Below are positions 1-10,064 of a stretch of 64,000 nucleotides of DNA, piece by piece (position 1 is the stretch's first letter; each line of letters begins with the position of its first letter). This stretch comes from Sorghum bicolor (Eukaryota > Streptophyta > Magnoliopsida > Poales > Poaceae): the NCBI RefSeq assembly GCF_000003195.3, contig NC_012870.2, positions 36,638,931 to 36,702,930 of the forward strand. Direction: 5' to 3'. The translations under genes were made by a program, and so were the position numbers. The notes beneath the pieces are model-generated. The model made no database searches. It was not told where the DNA came from and saw nothing but the letters and a program-made list of their open reading frames with translations.

Positions 1-717
1 CATCCATTTAATTCTCATTAACCTATCAACTAGATTAGCACCTGTACTATAGCAATCACTTGATTAATATCAATCAATAATAACCATATCAGGTTTATCA
101 AGGCCGTGATCATCATCATCATCATAGAACCATTAAGTTATTTAGTGAATGCTACGTTTGCCGCTGCTCTGTCAAGTTCTCACTATCCGGGAGAGACGGC
201 GATTCGAATCGATTCCTATCCAGCTGGAGGGGTATTCCTAGCACTCACCCAAACATCCCCCGTCGGAGAGCCAACGGGTCACCTTTGGTACGACTCGGGA
301 ATCGCGGTTCCGATCAGCGCCGCACTCCCAGGGCTACCACTCTGCCAGGGAGGTCAGGAATTTTAACTCACCTGCCTTTGGACTTACGCCAATGGTCCCC
401 CGCACACCGCACTTCCTCCGGTAGTGCGCACTTTATACTTGCCGGTCTTCCGGCCTGAGTCATACTACTAGGCTTCGCGGTCGGAACGAGTTATCCGGCC
501 AACTAAGTGTTAGGCATGCGTTCAACATGACAAGAGGACGTACAACGATCGGTCCTTAACCGACACAGACGGGGATAGATCCGCACCCAAGACCTCCATG
601 CCTTGTTGCGTCACTATCATCATCCCGCCCGGTCTCCTTTCATATTATTAACACATGGTTCTTTTCCACGATAGCAAATATAGCCAACCGTGATCCGGAA
701 TCCACCTATATCCTGTA

Positions 718-734
718 GGTGACAGGAAATCACC
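718..734 (-). other. Conserved LTR hairpin, family L copy 1
   Basis: GGTGA and TCACC form a 5-bp stem around a 7-nt loop. The same stem occurs at the equivalent place in both other L copies (27618-27634 and 30756-30772), with one loop difference. Its role is unknown. Confidence 0.5.
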
Positions 735-3700
735 TAGCTTCTACCGAGCTAAGCATGGCTAAGCATAGACATGATCCTAACTAATTAGGATTCAGGTTAT
801 ATATATACTGGACAAGGAAGGGTATATATATGCAGCAAGAGTTTCATCCAACTCCTATACTTAATGCAACAATACATATATAACATATATATACTCATTC
901 ACTTTCAAAAGTAGGAGGCTTATAATGCTCCGGGGCTTGCCTGGAATGTGACACCGAGTCAGATTAGTTAGCTTGCGCCATCTTGACGGCATCCAAGTTC
1001 ACAACACTTGTGTAGTCCTCCCATCATCCCGATAGGTCCACCGTCATGCCCTTCACGTGGTTCATCTAGCGTACCTAAATGACATGCAAGATGCAAGTGC
1101 ATGAACACATGTTTCATAGGATCACATAACACTAATTAACACCACCAAGACATGAGTCACTTAAAACCACACACAATGTAAGTTAATCAAGCATTCATGC
1201 ATTTTTAGCAATTCTGGACATACATGCAACAGTTGAGTAAATAAATCATAACCAGAGTTCTACAGACCCAAAATCCATGCAACAAGACATTATGGAAAGC
1301 TTATAAAATTATATACAATTCATATTTAATCATCTTAGCATGATTAGAAAGTTACCTAAGTCAAACATACATATTTACAGAATCTGGTCCAGGAATTCCA
1401 GAGATCAAGCATTTTGACAGATAAACTTAATACCCTTATAACTCAGAAACCATTTGTCCAAATGATATGAAACTCTAACAAAAGCTATATGAAAGAGTTA
1501 TCTACAACTTTTGTATAGACAAGTTTCACAGCAAACATAATTTATACTATGAAATTCATTGCACAATCAGGACTGCTCATGTTGCCCCAAACAGTAGGGT
1601 ACAATTATAGGTGGAAAACTGATAGACACTTTAAACAAGCATAACTGGAGTTGTAGACCTCCAACAAACATGATTATTAACTTCGTAGAAAGCTTATAAA
1701 GTTACCTACAACTTTATTATTATCATCTTAAGATGATTTCATAGTTAACAAGGTCAATTAACCCCATGAAGACATCTCTGTCCAAAGCATAGACAAGACC
1801 TGTCATGCCACATTAAACAGTTATAACATCATTTTCACATGTCCACAAATTATGATTATGGACTCTCTAGAAATCTTACTAAATTGTGAACAACTTTGTT
1901 ATAAACATCAAGAGCTCATTCGATCACAAAATATCACACATAGCAATATACCAAGCAAACAACTATAAAAGCAATCTATCATTTTTAGGACAGCCCACAA
2001 CAGCTTCTTGTTTAAATCATAACTGGAGTTACATAACTCCAAAAGACATGCAAGAAGACATTCTGGAAAGCTTAAGAATTTATATACATTTGATATTTAG
2101 ACATCAAAGCATAATTCTCAACTTAAGCTGGTCGAAATATTAGGATTACTGAATCAGGTCCTAACAGGACAGAGAGCAACCATTTCTAAAACCCAACTTT
2201 AAACAGCCATAACATACAAACCACATAACCAATTACCACCAAATTTTAACAGCAGCTAGATAGGTGAATTATCTACAACGTTGCTATAAACAAGATTCCC
2301 AGAAGACATCATTTACCTATTGTAATCCAAACAGTTCCACAAACTGTCCAGAAACAACAATTGCAAACAATTAATTATTAACTTATGTTTCAAACATGCT
2401 TTTGAGCAAAACCATTGTTACCAACAGTTTGCATAAATCTAAAGAACACCAGAAAACATAGTGGACACTCCTAAATAAACTCTTTTTATGCCATTTGAAT
2501 AATCATAGCAACCTCTATTAAAAGACAAATTGCTATGCAAGAAAACATGTGAGAGCAAGATAAAACTAAAGATCACCATGTTCGGTAAACACATTGCTAT
2601 GTTAGTATTTCTCAGGCCACAATATCACCATAATATGGCAACGAAACCATACTTCATCCCTTTTTGCATATAAGAAATACACTCCAGTGAGGGTATGCAC
2701 ATAGCTAACATTATGCAATTGCAAAACCTGAAAGTTTAGGACAGCAGTAGTACAATCACTTAGGGAAAACATATAGGGAGATAAAGGCTATGACAAATTA
2801 TGTTCTTTAGCATTTTAGAAAGTCTAGGAAATTCTCTATAGATTTCTAATTATAGCATAGGCCTGATTCCTAGGTAGACAAGATTGAAGACAAACACAAA
2901 CAAGCACCACTGCACAACTAGGACAGAAAACTGATATAAACTTCAGAAATACATAACTGGAGTTCAAACTAACCAAAACTATTGTTCTTTAACAATTTGG
3001 AAAGCTCAAGAAAAACACTACAATTTCCTAGTTATCAGCAAAATCTAATTTCGAACTAACATGGTCGAAAACACACCAAACTTCAGATCTGTACAGCATG
3101 CAGTTCAAAACTGACAGCAAACTTTGAAAATTCATAACTCTCAAACCTGATGGGATAAAATCATGATATTTCACGAGCTAGTAGATCTGAAGGTCCTCTA
3201 CAACTTTGTAGTTGACGAAAACACCTATTTCATCTTCTAAGTTGCCTTGATTTCTTCCCCAAGAAAATCTGCAGAAACTGTCAGTCTGAAATCCGAGGAA
3301 CAACATTCCAACAACTTTTCTCCCTCACTAATCCACTTATTCCCATGGCCAAACTCTACCTAAACACTAAACTCATTCAGTGAAGGGCGAAATCCAACTC
3401 ACCATGGTCACCCACAAACCCTAGGGAAGCAGGAAGAGGTGGGGAAGACCAATCTTCATGGAAGACCATTGGACACTGGAGCAGGGTTGCTGCTTTCTGC
3501 AGTAAAGGGAGGGGGAGATGGGGAAGATGGAGATGGGCTTTTGGGATGTGCTCACCACGGTCTTGGGATGCTCCAGTAGGAGTAGTTCAGCCAGGAACAC
3601 AGCAAGGAAGGAGATCGAGATGGGGACTCCTCCATGGCTTAAGCTTGAAGAAGATGAAGCTTGGGGCTGTCTTCACCATCTTTGGCAAGGATGAGGGCGT

Positions 3701-3749
3701 GGGGAGCAGCAGCTCATCACTGGTGTCATCCTCCAGCAAGGGCTGGGCG

Positions 3750-3812
3750 TCCTCCTCCTTCTTCTCCTCTCCTCTTCTTCTTCTCCTCTCCTCTCCTTTT
3801 CCTCTCTCCCTC
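3750..3812 (+). repeat. Polypyrimidine (CTC/CTT) low-complexity tract
   Basis: About 60 nt of almost pure C and T, made of irregular CTC, CTT and CCT units, lie near the start of the long LTR. On the LTR's own strand the tract is purine-rich. Open frames read across it are low-complexity and are not genes. Confidence 0.7.
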
Positions 3813-4079
3813 TGTTTCCTGGTGCTTGGCGTTGGGACAAATGGGGGATTGAGAGAGGGAGTGTGGAGGGCTGGGGTATATATATATGTGTGATATGTGC
3901 TGACATGTGGACCCAGAGCAAGTGTATATGGGTCTATATGTAAGCAAAAATGTATTATCCAAGTTTAAATTGGGGCTTACTTTCATGGATTAACCTTAAC
4001 ATGATCATCACCACTTATCATGACATGTTTGAGCTCAAAACCTAAAGTCCAACTCGTGGCAAACACCTGGGGTGTTACA

Positions 4080-5552
4080 GTAGCGCCTCGGATCCGACCT
4101 CCGACGCCCTCTCCCCTTCTTGAGGACCCACCAGGGCCGAACCCTCACGAGGGGCGCTATCCTCATCATCCACAATAATGTGGGGGGCGGCCTGTCCGCC
4201 CCCCGGCGCTTGGGCCCCCTGGGGGGCCTTCGACCCACCTCGGGCCTCCGACCCCCCTCGGGCCCGCGAACCCTCCGGGGCCTCGATCCCCCCGCCGGCT
4301 GGAGGGATAACGTCATCCTCCTCCGCAAGCTCGTCGAGCCAGTCGGTGCTGTCTCCTCCGCCCTCTATCTCCGAGACCGAAGTCTCGGGAGACGGAGGCG
4401 GGGCGACCCCCGCCTTCTCGGCTTCGCGATGGTTCTTGGCGGAGATCTCCCGCTGCTGCGCTTTCCGCGCTGCCTTGGCCTTTTTGTCCTCCTTGACCTT
4501 CTTCTGCTCCTCGTTCCGGGCCCGATTCTTGGCCCGGATCTCCTTGTCCTCTGGGACAGGGGGCAGGGAGTCCTTGACGACCCCCATCCTCTGCGGACGA
4601 TCAGGAGTCAAGGAAAAGGCAAGAAGGAAACGAAAAGAAGGCGCAAAAATTCCATACTTACCAAGGAAATGTAGCCCTTTTTAGGGCGCATCGGCACCAC
4701 CCGGGAATTCTTCATCTCTGGGTGCGTCGTCTTCTCGACCCGGGCGGTGATGTCCGAGGCCGATATCGGTTCGGCCAACATCCTCGTCCCTGCCCAAGGG
4801 ACCCCCCGGGTCATCTCGAACATGGGCACTCGCCGCTGCGCCAGTGGAAGCAAACTCCTCTTGTGGAAGGCGATTGCCACCGTGGCCGCAGTGACTTCGG
4901 CATCTCTCAACTTTTGAAGCCCCGCGAGAAGCGGGGCAAGCCTCTTCTGCTCCTCGGCCGGAGCGCCCCACACCCACTTCTGGGGGGCCTCTGTCACCAT
5001 CTTTCCGGAGTACTTCGACAGAAGACCACCGTCATTCCGGAGGTAGAACCACGCGCTCTGCCACCCCCGGTTTGACGATGGCATCGTGCTCCAGATGTAC
5101 AGTCCGAACCGTTGCTGGCGAAGCTGCAGCGTGCAGCTGCCGGCCCGCAGGGGGATCTTCTCCTTCCCCACATAGCGGGCTGACATGTCCGCCTTGAAGA
5201 GGTGAAGCCAGAGGTTCCAATTGACAGGAACCCCCAGGAACCCCTCGCAGATCGTGGTAAAGACGGCGGCCTGCATCACCGAGTTTGGGTTCAGGTTGTG
5301 TAACTCCACCTCGTAGTAGTGGAGGATGGCCCTGATCAGGCGGCCGGCCGGAACCCCGAAGCCCCGGTCTAGGAACGACAGGAAGCACACCACGTAGCTC
5401 GGCGGCGGGTTTGGCTCCCTGTCGTTCGCCGAGGGAACGATCCATTCCGGGAACCCGACGTCCTTGAGAGGACGAAGAATCCCGACCCTCACGCGCGCCT
5501 CCAGCGCGGACTTGGTCACGTTGCTAGGCGGCCACGCCTCGACGCCGGCCAT
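4080..5552 (-). pseudogene. Antisense ORF of Tat element C (Transposase_28-type), truncated
   Basis: The product resembles the plant 'putative gypsy type transposon' domain (PF04195), an extra protein of Tat retrotransposons whose function is not established. I place the start at the ATG at 5552 (MAGVEAWPPSN). Exon 1 runs to about 4662 and contains the block CFLSFLDRGFGVPAGRLIRA and, further on, a tryptophan-rich WFYLRNDGG block. A GTAAGT donor follows at 4661, and an acceptor ending CAG at 4591 opens exon 2. Exon 2 is rich in Lys, Glu and Ala, then acidic and Gly/Pro-rich, as in the variable tail of this family. It is cut at 4080 by the family-L LTR, whose first bases supply a stop. The first ~290 residues look intact; the C-terminus is missing here. 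A paralogue lies at 58190-61224. Confidence 0.75.
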
Positions 5553-6824
5553 GGCTCTGGGAGGAAGAGGAAAGTCTGCGCGATGGAGGTGGAAGAGACG
5601 GCGGCAGAAGAAGGGGCAGGAGGCAAAGGTTTTGTGGCGCAGGAGCGAGAGGAAAGAAACCAAAACCCCAGCGGCCGCTTTTATAGAAGGGGGCGAGCCA
5701 CGACCACGCCCCTACGAGGAAGGCCAAGAGAGAGAGAAAGAGAGCAACCGTCGCCCACTCAGGTGAAAAACTCGAAGCGCCAACTCCCTCCGATTCCCGC
5801 GCCCGCCGCACGCACGCATTAAATTCGCAGGCAAAACGTCCCGTCCAAACCGGGGCGAGACGGCACAGCCGTTTCGAGTCCCCACGCGCCGCGCCTCAAA
5901 AGGAGCGCCCTAAAAAGTTATGACAGGGCGGTTCCTTCCAAGAGACGCGGCGCCCGACCCCCCGCTGACCAAGCGTCGCATGGAGGTCTCCGTCGGGCGT
6001 CAGATTCCGTCTCGCCCGACCCCGACGCGAAAGAACGAGTCTGAAGAGAGCCTTTCAAGGCCCAAAATCCCCAGGCCATGGCCACCTACGTTCCAGAGGT
6101 TGCGAGACTGACCTGCGACACAGGTTCGAACAGTCGCCTCAGGATGACCGAGCAAGGGATGACTGGAGATGAGCACAATAGAGGCCAAGGTCCGAGCCCA
6201 ACAGGGAGTCGGCGCGTCTTTGCAAGTCATATCCGAGACCCATGCGGGTGTCACGTGAGCGGGATCCCATCGAGGGAGGCATCGAGCCCTCGGAACCTAA
6301 CGAACGGTTCCGACATCCGCCGTGACTGCCCTCGGGTACTTTTTGAGATGTGCCCATAAGGCCACTAGCCGACCCCTATCGAACGGGGCTCGGACATCCA
6401 CTCGGATCTACCCGCCTGTAGCTCCCGGGAAGCGCCGTCACTCGCCCATCGAGGGTAGTACGGCATGACCCACCCCTCCTCCGAGCGAAAGGAAGAATGA
6501 GGGACGTAATTACAAGACGAGAAAGAACCTGATCGACCCTCGTGGGGAAAGGGCTCGGAGGCTTCCTCGCACGATGGGAACAGGCACTACGTGTAAAGAA
6601 CGCGCAACCTATCCCTTAAAACACTCCAGACTAAAGATGTTAAGGGGTGAAAGCCTTTGAAGGAATAACACCATTCCTCCAAAAGGCTCGGGGGCTACAC
6701 CCGGCGGGTGCGCTCGCGCGCACCCCCCGACAACAGTAAAAGGCTCCTAGTCAGCTACAAAGCAGTCCCCGGGGAAGGAACCTCTAAAGAGGTAATCCTA
6801 CCCCTTCAGAAGCTTGGGGGCTAC
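5553..6824 (+). other. 3' noncoding region of element C
   Basis: This GC-rich stretch lies between the antisense ORF and the 3' LTR. I found no credible gene; open frames here are short and match nothing I recognise. The last 160 bases contain several runs of the type GCTCGGGGGCTAC and AGCTTGGGGGCTAC, which look like repeated polypurine-tract-like motifs ahead of the LTR. It should also contain the promoter of the leftward antisense ORF, but I cannot place one. Confidence 0.5.
6809..6824 (+). other. Polypurine tract of element C
   Basis: The purine-rich run AGAAGCTTGGGGG, followed by CTAC, abuts the LTR start TGTTGGGTATC. This is the expected site for plus-strand priming. Confidence 0.6.
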
Positions 6825-6900
6825 TGTTGGGTATCATAATAAGGGGTACCCAAATCTGAGCAACAAAAAACGCGAAGAAACATACTAATTACAATCATCA

Positions 6901-7166
6901 GGGCCTCGGACGCAAGTTCCGAGTCGCCCAACCTCTCAGGGCCTCGGACGCAAGTTTCGACTCGCCCGACCCCTCAGGGCCTCGGACGCAAGTTCCGACT
7001 CGCCCGACCCCTCAGGGCCTCGGACGCAAGTTCCGACTCGCCCGACCCCTCAGGGCCTCGGACGCAAGTTCCGACTCGCCCGACCCCTCAGGGCCTCGGA
7101 CGCCAGTTCCGACTCGCCCGACCTCTCAGGGTCTCGGACGCAAGCTCCGTTTCGCCCAATCCCGTC
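6901..7166 (+). repeat. 38-bp tandem repeat, 7 copies, in U3 of the element C LTR
   Basis: Units start at 6901, 6939, 6977, 7015, 7053, 7091 and 7129, each beginning GGGCCTCGGACGCAAGTT with few changes (the last begins GGGTCTCGG). Spacing is exactly 38 bp. The array lies about 450 bp upstream of the TATA box, where retrotransposon enhancers are often found. Confidence 0.9.
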
Positions 7167-7612
7167 CAAGGATCGGGCGCCGGACCCCACTCCACCTGGG
7201 CAACAAGACTTCCCCCGACATGACGGACGCGACGGCCCCCATAACGCGGCAGGGCAAGGCGATGACTGTTTCAACCACCCCAGTCACTGTGGCCTTACCT
7301 CTGTCACTATACACCCTTACCCCTGTTCACTGTAGCACACTACCGCACAGTAGAAAGGGAATGGGTGAGGTAAATCAGCACCACTGTTTGTGGTCATTTC
7401 CCACTGTTGACAGGATATGCAGCAGTACCGGCGATCCGACCCCCGCGACCCCTACAGGGTTCGGTAACCCTCTACAGGAGTAGCCATGCTGTCAACCATC
7501 CCACAAGGACGAGATGGACCAGCCTCAGCAGGGTCGGGACTGTGTTTTCACCATTCAACAGAAGAAATCTACTCTTGTAAAAACCTGTCTTCCCCTTAAG
7601 ACTATAAAAGGG

Positions 7613-7620
7613 GAGCCAGG
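7613..7620 (+). promoter_or_regulatory. TATA box of the element C LTR
   Basis: TATAAAAG lies inside the LTR with a GGGGAGCCAGGG run directly downstream. Transcription would be expected to start about 30 bp further on, marking the U3/R border. Confidence 0.6.
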
Positions 7621-7941
7621 GTTCACAACTGGAAGGGACATAGTCCAGAACACACGCACGCATACACTACCATCACACTCTTCTAGAGCAGCTACCCGCA
7701 CTCTTTCCACCACCAAGCCGAGACCTGGGACTTAGCCCTCTCTCGCAACCAGCTTGTACCCCCTGCTACAAGCGCCTTTGGGTGCAAGGTTATACAGAAT
7801 CTACAGCCACACTGGACGTAGGGCATTCTTGGCCCGAACCAGTATAAACTCTCTGTGTCCCACTTGCATCACCATCCGAATTTGGATAGTCACGCAGACT
7901 TATACTCGTCAGTGCCTAGATCGCGAGTCTAGACGCCGACA

Positions 7942-8102
7942 GTCAGCGTGGTCGAAGCCGATGCCGCTGTCATCCCAGATCGGATCTGAGTTTCTTCCGA
8001 AGTCGTGGTCGTGAGGTCGCCGTCGTGCGTCGTCCATGTGATCTGGCCGACAGTGAACGTGAGGCCTTCAGGCACGGCCGCGGAAGCTAGAACGATGACC
8101 AT
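7942..8102 (-). pseudogene. Start of Tat gag frame in element A' (cut by element C)
   Basis: The ATG at 8102 opens a frame beginning MVIVLASAAVPEGLTF, followed by a QITWTTHDG block. The same start occurs in element A at 10065. The frame is open for 53 codons to the insertion point and then runs into the element C LTR. It is the extreme N-terminus of a Tat Gag, a part with no recognised domain. Confidence 0.55.
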
Positions 8103-8132
8103 CTTGTTCGCCAGAAAAGCTGTACGCACACC

Positions 8133-8150
8133 CCCTACCTGGCGCGCCAC
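8133..8150 (-). other. Primer-binding site of element A'
   Basis: Directly inside the LTR end (..CGTCGACA) the minus strand reads GTGGCGCGCCAGGTAGGG. A TGGCGC-type primer-binding site at this spacing is typical of plant Ty3/gypsy elements. The tRNA species was not determined. Element A has a decayed version at 10017. Confidence 0.7.
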
Positions 8151-8611
8151 TGTCGACGAAAGCTGGTCGGCAATCTACCTTGGGGTATACCCACGGTAGT
8201 AGTTTATCGGTAGACGGTGCGCAAGCTACGAACTCAATGGTGACACAAGATAGGGAGAAGCTTTTTATCCTGGTTCGGCTGCCGTGTGGGCGGAATACCT
8301 ACGTCCTGTGTCTTATTGTATTGATTTGTGTTGAGAGAATAATGTGTCCTAAGGGGGGTCCCTTGCCTGTCCTTATATAGTCCGGAGGGCAGGGTTACAG
8401 ATCTGGAAACTAATCCTAGTCGGTTACAATTGCCATAGATAGCATGATATCAATTCCTATTCTAACCGACTAGAATCCAGCTTGATCTCCACGTCCTGTT
8501 TCCTTGCGCAAAACTCTGAGCAGTTGGATCAAGCTTCGAACTGTTCTCGTGATGGGCCAAGCCTCCTGGCCCAAGTCTAGCCGTAAGGGTATAGGGGTTT
8601 ATACCCCCACA
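8151..8611 (-). repeat. 5' LTR of element A' (461 bp)
   Basis: On the minus strand it runs from TGTGGGGGTATAAACC to TTCGTCGACA. It is clearly homologous to the two LTRs of element A but inverted relative to them. A TATATAAGG-type promoter motif lies at about 8374-8382 on the minus strand, the same place as in element A. Confidence 0.85.
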
Positions 8612-9550
8612 CTATTCGGGCTCCTAGTCTAGCTTGTGGTAGTCAAATGTTAAACGGGAACATCCCGGCTCATATATCGGCTTTAATAGTCGGTATGATG
8701 ATGTACTTTGGATGGATCACGCCACAAGAAAAAGCTAAAGCCTAGATGTTCATGCATATCACTCATTTATTTTTTAATCTTTATTTTAAGTATAGTATAT
8801 TTGTTTAAATGCATTCATCCTCCACTTTGCATTACCTTGCATATAAAAATTAAAAAATAATAATAATAATAAAAAATATTTTCCTCTTGTCTTCATCACT
8901 CATTATCTTGTCTATAGTCTAATGAATCTTGTTCATCCTATCATGCTCCCTCTTTCTATGTTAGTATGCTTTGGTTTGGTTATACTAATCGCTCGAGTGA
9001 GTACCTCCGTAGTCTTTTTAAATTAAGCATGGTGCTTAGGTTAAATAGACTACCTTAATCAAACAAGACATGGTGTTAAGTTTAATTATTGAACCAAACA
9101 TACTTGCATGGAACTTGGTTGCACTTTTGGACTAACCCCTCCAAAAAGTACATCGATATCTCTATGGGTAAGTCATGAGATGATTCATAGAGACAACTTG
9201 AGATCCTCATGGTCGAAGACAAGTTTCTTGGCCAAAGAGAACTTCGATGCAACTAAGAAGGGCCAATGCTATGACTCATCACCTTCGAGGTAAGTGGCCA
9301 CCTTCTTAAGAGTTTTCTAGGAGTTTGATCCTTGATAGAAGAAGTTGACATGCTAGAACTCATCCTTGCTAAAGATTCAACAAGACTAAAATCTACATGT
9401 CTTAACTTCTTTTTTATATTTTGTGTGGATTGGCCTTTAGGATAGCATGAATACACTTATGTTAGTCCTTAAGACAAAATTGGTCTTGGGGAGCCTCCAT
9501 TATGGGGTCGAGCGACCCCATCTTAGTAGCTAACCAAGCCTTTGGCGAAT
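8612..9550. other. Host sequence left of element A, unclassified
   Basis: This AT-rich stretch holds no recognisable coding region; the longest open frames are about 60 codons and unconvincing. A short ATA-rich run lies near 8845-8880. It contains one copy of the 16-nt palindrome GGGGTCGAGCGACCCC at 9504-9519, which also occurs right of element A. This supports the view that 8612-9550 and 62919-64000 were once continuous. The host may itself be an older retroelement. Confidence 0.5.
9504..9519. repeat. 16-nt palindromic motif, copy 1
   Basis: GGGGTCG and CGACCCC form perfect 7-nt arms around AG. Five further copies occur at 62984, 63096, 63198, 63877 and 63979. Confidence 0.75.
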
Positions 9551-10016
9551 TGTGGGGGTATAAACCCCTATACCCTTATGGCTAGACTTGAGTCGGGAGA
9601 TTTGGCACATTACGATACAGTTTGAGGCTTGATCCAACTACTTGGAGTTACACGCAAGGAAACATGACGTAGATATCAAACAGGATTCTAGTCGGTTAGA
9701 ATAGGAATTGATATCGTATTATCTATGGCAATTGTGACCGACTAGTATTAGTTTTCAAATTTATAGCCCTGCCCTCTGGACTATATAAGGAGAGGCAAGG
9801 GACCCCCATAGACAACTCAACTCAACAAAATCGAACACACAGCAATACAATCAGACGCAGGACATAGGTATTACGCCCACACGGCGGCCGAACCTAGATA
9901 AAATCCTTGTCTGTGTCTTGCGTCACCATCGAGTTCGTAGCTTGCGCACCTGTCTGCTGATAAACTACTATCGTGGGTATACCACAAGGTAGACTGCTGA
10001 CTAGCTTTCGTCGATA
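9551..10016 (+). repeat. 5' LTR of element A (466 bp)
   Basis: It starts TGTGGGGGTATAAACC and ends TTCGTCGATA, the terminal CA having become TA. It is homologous to 62454-62918 and inverted relative to 8151-8611. Confidence 0.9.
9782..9790 (+). promoter_or_regulatory. TATA box of the element A 5' LTR
   Basis: TATATAAGG is followed by AGAGGCAAGGGACCCCC. The 3' LTR has a weakened form (AATATAAGG near 62683), so the downstream part is conserved while the TATA core has drifted. Confidence 0.6.
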
Positions 10017-10034
10017 GTGATGCGCCATGTAGGG
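10017..10034 (+). other. Decayed primer-binding site of element A
   Basis: GTGATGCGCCATGTAGGG follows the LTR end. Compared with element A' (GTGGCGCGCCAGGTAGGG) it carries several changes, so priming of this copy would now be poor. Confidence 0.6.
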
Positions 10035-10064
10035 GGTGTGCGTAAAACTCTCTAGACGAACAAG

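Larger units (their letters stand above)
1..4079 (-). mobile_element. Long LTR of family L, copy 1 (partial, left end outside window)
   Basis: On the minus strand this starts at 4079 with TGTAACACCCCAGGTG, the same terminus as the two family-L copies at 23759 and 24585. Positions about 170-240 and 690-945 match, in reverse, internal blocks of those copies (for example the stretch with CGATTCGAATCG near 210, and the hairpin at 718-734). It carries no recognisable gene. The TG start and the 5-bp target duplications seen on the other two copies indicate an LTR-retrotransposon terminus. It lies inside exon 2 of the antisense ORF of element C and ends that frame. The other end is left of position 1, so the left target-site copy cannot be checked. 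Whether it is a solo LTR or part of a full element is unknown. Confidence 0.72.
4080..7941 (+). mobile_element. Tat-lineage Ty3/gypsy element C, 3' portion
   Basis: From left to right it holds an antisense ORF of the gypsy-type transposon family (Transposase_28), a noncoding stretch, a polypurine tract and one LTR. That order (antisense ORF between pol and the 3' LTR) is known for plant Tat elements such as Huck, Grande and RIRE2. Its gag and pol would lie left of the family-L LTR, outside the window. The right junction is clear: after the LTR end GCCGACA the sequence becomes the internal region of element A', giving a 5-bp target site GTCAG at 7942-7946. Confidence 0.75.
6825..7941 (+). repeat. 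3' LTR of element C (1117 bp)
   Basis: It begins TGTTGGGTATCATAATAAGG and ends GCCGACA, so it has the TG..CA form. It contains a 7-unit tandem array in U3, a TATA box at 7613 and a pyrimidine-rich region after it. The right edge is supported by the sequence switching at 7942 to element A' sequence that aligns with the matching part of element A. The start resembles that of maize Huck-type LTRs as I recall them, which is family knowledge and not an alignment. Confidence 0.75.
7942..8611 (-). mobile_element. Tat element A' (5' LTR and start of internal region), truncated by element C
   Basis: Read on the minus strand from 8611, this is an LTR (to 8151), a primer-binding site, and the start of a gag frame. 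It closely parallels element A from 9551 onwards. Element C interrupts it at 7942, and the rest would lie left of the window. A target site CTATT would follow at 8612-8616, but its partner is not visible. Confidence 0.8.

Noticed and set aside
106..366. 86-codon open frame near the left edge
   Set aside because: It lies in family-L LTR sequence that is repeated at 28100 and 31210 without the frame being kept; it resembles no protein.
4120..4684. Plus-strand open frames of 168-184 codons
   Set aside because: They are shadows of the antisense ORF exon 2, caused by GC-rich codons; the minus strand has the family match and splice sites.
6901..7166. 38-bp repeats as a CRISPR array
   Set aside because: Units are directly adjacent with no spacers, and they lie inside a plant LTR.
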